This document shows positions 4,150 through 5,156 of a DNA stretch of 5,156 nt, piece by piece. Each line of letters opens with the position of its first letter. Positions within the stretch are counted from its first letter, which is position 1. The DNA comes from an uncultured Clostridia bacterium. Lineage in GTDB: Bacteria; Bacillota_A; Clostridia; TANB77; CAG-508. Made by a program: the position numbers and the translations under genes. The stretch is taken from assembly GCA_944393165.1 (NCBI GenBank), contig CALXZF010000027.1, forward strand, positions 1 through 5,156. The letters are read 5' to 3'. The notes beneath the pieces were generated by a model. It ran no database searches, was not told the origin of the DNA, and saw nothing but the letters and a program-made list of their open reading frames with translations.

Positions 4150-5156
4150 TTACATACCTACATATACGAGTCTTTGAACTACTGTCTCATTTCCTGATGC
4201 ATCTGTTGCTGTGTATACTATGTTATATCTTCCTGCACCGTTTACACCAACACTTGATACATCATATTCAGTTCTTTCTTCTCCTACTATTTCAAACCAA
4301 TTAATTTGAACTTGTATTTGAACATTTTCGTCACTATTATCTACTACTGTTACGCCTGCATCCTTATAGTCTGCTGCGTCTTCAACAGTCTTTAAATGAA
4401 TTTCTGAATCTCCTTTTAGTGTAACTTCTGGATCTGTGTTGTCTACGAATGTTAATAATCTATAAGCTTCTCCTCTATTTCCTGCTGCATCTTCTATCCA
4501 GTATTCAATATAGTATGTTGTTCCTGGTTCTACCACTCCTTTTAAGTTTGTATCCCAAGGGAAGTTCTCAGAATATGCAACTTCACCTTTTCCACCCTCT
4601 GGTGTAGCATAATACCATACTATGTTTACATCTCCTACTGGCATATTTCCATCACGATTATCTGTTACAGTTATATCTTCTGGATAATCATATGTGTCAA
4701 CACCTATTTGAAATGTATCTTTTTCATTAACTTTAATAACTGGTGCTGTTGTATCTTGTAATGTTACATATCTATCAGCTTTTGCAGTATTTCCAGCTTT
4801 GTCAGATGTTTCATAAGTAATATGATATTTTCCAAGGTCTCTGTCTGCTAATGTTGAACCCCATTTAAATGGTGTAACTTCCGTTTCGGTTCCGTCATCG
4901 TTTACCTTATACCAATGCATATGGACTGCACTAGCTAAGCTTCTAGTTGCATCATAGTTATCTGTAACAGAACCTTCTTCAGGATAAGCATAAGTATTAA
5001 CACCTACTTCAAATACATCGTCTTCTTCTAAAGTAATAACTGGTGCTTCTCTATCAATTCCATTAACTACGAATTTTATTACTGTAAAGTTACCTGCTAA
5101 GTCTTCTATTGTTACATCATATTCACCATTTTCTTCAAATTCTTTTGAAAATGTTC
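4150..5156 (-). CDS. C-terminal part of a large surface protein with Ig-like repeats
   Basis: The frame is open to the right edge, so the 5' end is missing; the Met codon at 4920 is internal. The 334 visible residues hold the end of one repeat and three complete repeats of about 100 residues. Each opens with a D-x-x-A/D-P-x-I/V-x-L motif (DREAPVITL, DTTAPVIKV, DNTDPEVTL), has a V-T-D-N or V-V-D-N core, and closes with Y-x-I-x-Y-x-x-x-D-x-A-G-N-x-x. This is the pattern of bacterial Ig-like surface domains (DUF5011/HYR-like), known from secreted adhesins and cell-wall proteins of Bacillota. The last repeat fits best, with an ADYKDAGVTVVDN segment. The protein ends YVGM with no LPxTG motif, hydrophobic anchor or basic tail, so any wall attachment must be in the missing N-terminal part. 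Codon use appears less AT-extreme than in the neighbouring genes. A membrane protein gene follows 65 bases downstream on the same strand. Confidence 0.88.
   Translation of the reverse strand, partial: TFSKEFEENGEYDVTIEDLAGNFTVIKFVVNGIDREAPVITLEEDDVFEVGVNTYAYPEEGSVTDNYDATRSLASAVHMHWYKVNDDGTETEVTPFKWGSTLADRDLGKYHITYETSDKAGNTAKADRYVTLQDTTAPVIKVNEKDTFQIGVDTYDYPEDITVTDNRDGNMPVGDVNIVWYYATPEGGKGEVAYSENFPWDTNLKGVVEPGTTYYIEYWIEDAAGNRGEAYRLLTFVDNTDPEVTLKGDSEIHLKTVEDAADYKDAGVTVVDNSDENVQIQVQINWFEIVGEERTEYDVSSVGVNGAGRYNIVYTATDASGNETVVQRLVYVGM
4153..5055 (-). repeat. Three tandem Ig-like domain repeats (protein level)
   Basis: Domain boundaries by motif: repeat 1 at 5055-4756 (about 100 residues), repeat 2 at 4755-4444 (104), repeat 3 at 4443-4153 (97). 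Repeats 1 and 2 are closest to each other, sharing F-x-V/I-G-V-x-T-Y-x-Y-P-E followed by V-T-D-N. Repeat 3 is more divergent and resembles the generic family pattern. Repeats 1 and 2 also share short DNA stretches, suggesting duplication. A fourth, partial repeat (GEYDVTIEDLAGN) lies at the right edge. Confidence 0.8.

Noticed and set aside
3625..4197. Rightward open frames opposite the membrane-protein gene
   Set aside because: They are antisense shadows of a low-complexity acidic coding region and have no start signals.

Overview
The window is strongly AT-rich. It has clear AGGAGG-type ribosome binding sites, sigma-A-like promoters, and GTG starts alongside ATG. Together with a single-hot-dog thioesterase, a bacterial acyl-ACP thioesterase and a surface protein with Ig-like repeats, this points to a low-GC Bacillota, most likely a Clostridia-type anaerobe. 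Species cannot be named from the sequence.

Layout, left to right. At the left edge is the first few codons of a leftward gene with its own promoter, followed by a divergent intergenic region. A rightward thioesterase pair comes next (320-1558). The first is a YbgC/4HBT-type acyl-CoA thioesterase broken by a one-base frameshift near 470. The second is an intact acyl-ACP thioesterase with two hot-dog domains. Its stop codon abuts a 140-base, near-symmetrical GGGAC/GTCCC palindromic element (1558-1697). A promoter then drives a small orphan gene (1786-2220) encoding an acidic, probably disordered protein with a hydrophobic C-terminal tail. That gene ends in a terminator that overlaps the end of a convergent leftward gene.

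The rest of the window is leftward. A putative HExxH zinc-peptidase-like protein (2237-3283) has its own strong promoter. Upstream of it is an orphan palindrome (3363-3399). Further right are a single-pass membrane protein with an acidic extracytoplasmic linker (3431-4084) and, 5' to it, the C-terminal end of a large surface protein made of Ig-like repeats (4150 to beyond the right edge). These last two genes are separated by a 15-bp perfect stem-loop and may be co-transcribed.

The two hot-dog enzymes would both release fatty acids from thioesters, from CoA and ACP respectively, so the left half looks like a small acyl-release operon that has lost one member. The right half looks like cell-envelope genes. 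I see no convincing new multi-gene system. The most unusual items are the palindromic element, the orphan palindrome at 3363, the HExxH protein of unknown family, and an apparent loss of a catalytic-network Glu in the acyl-ACP thioesterase.
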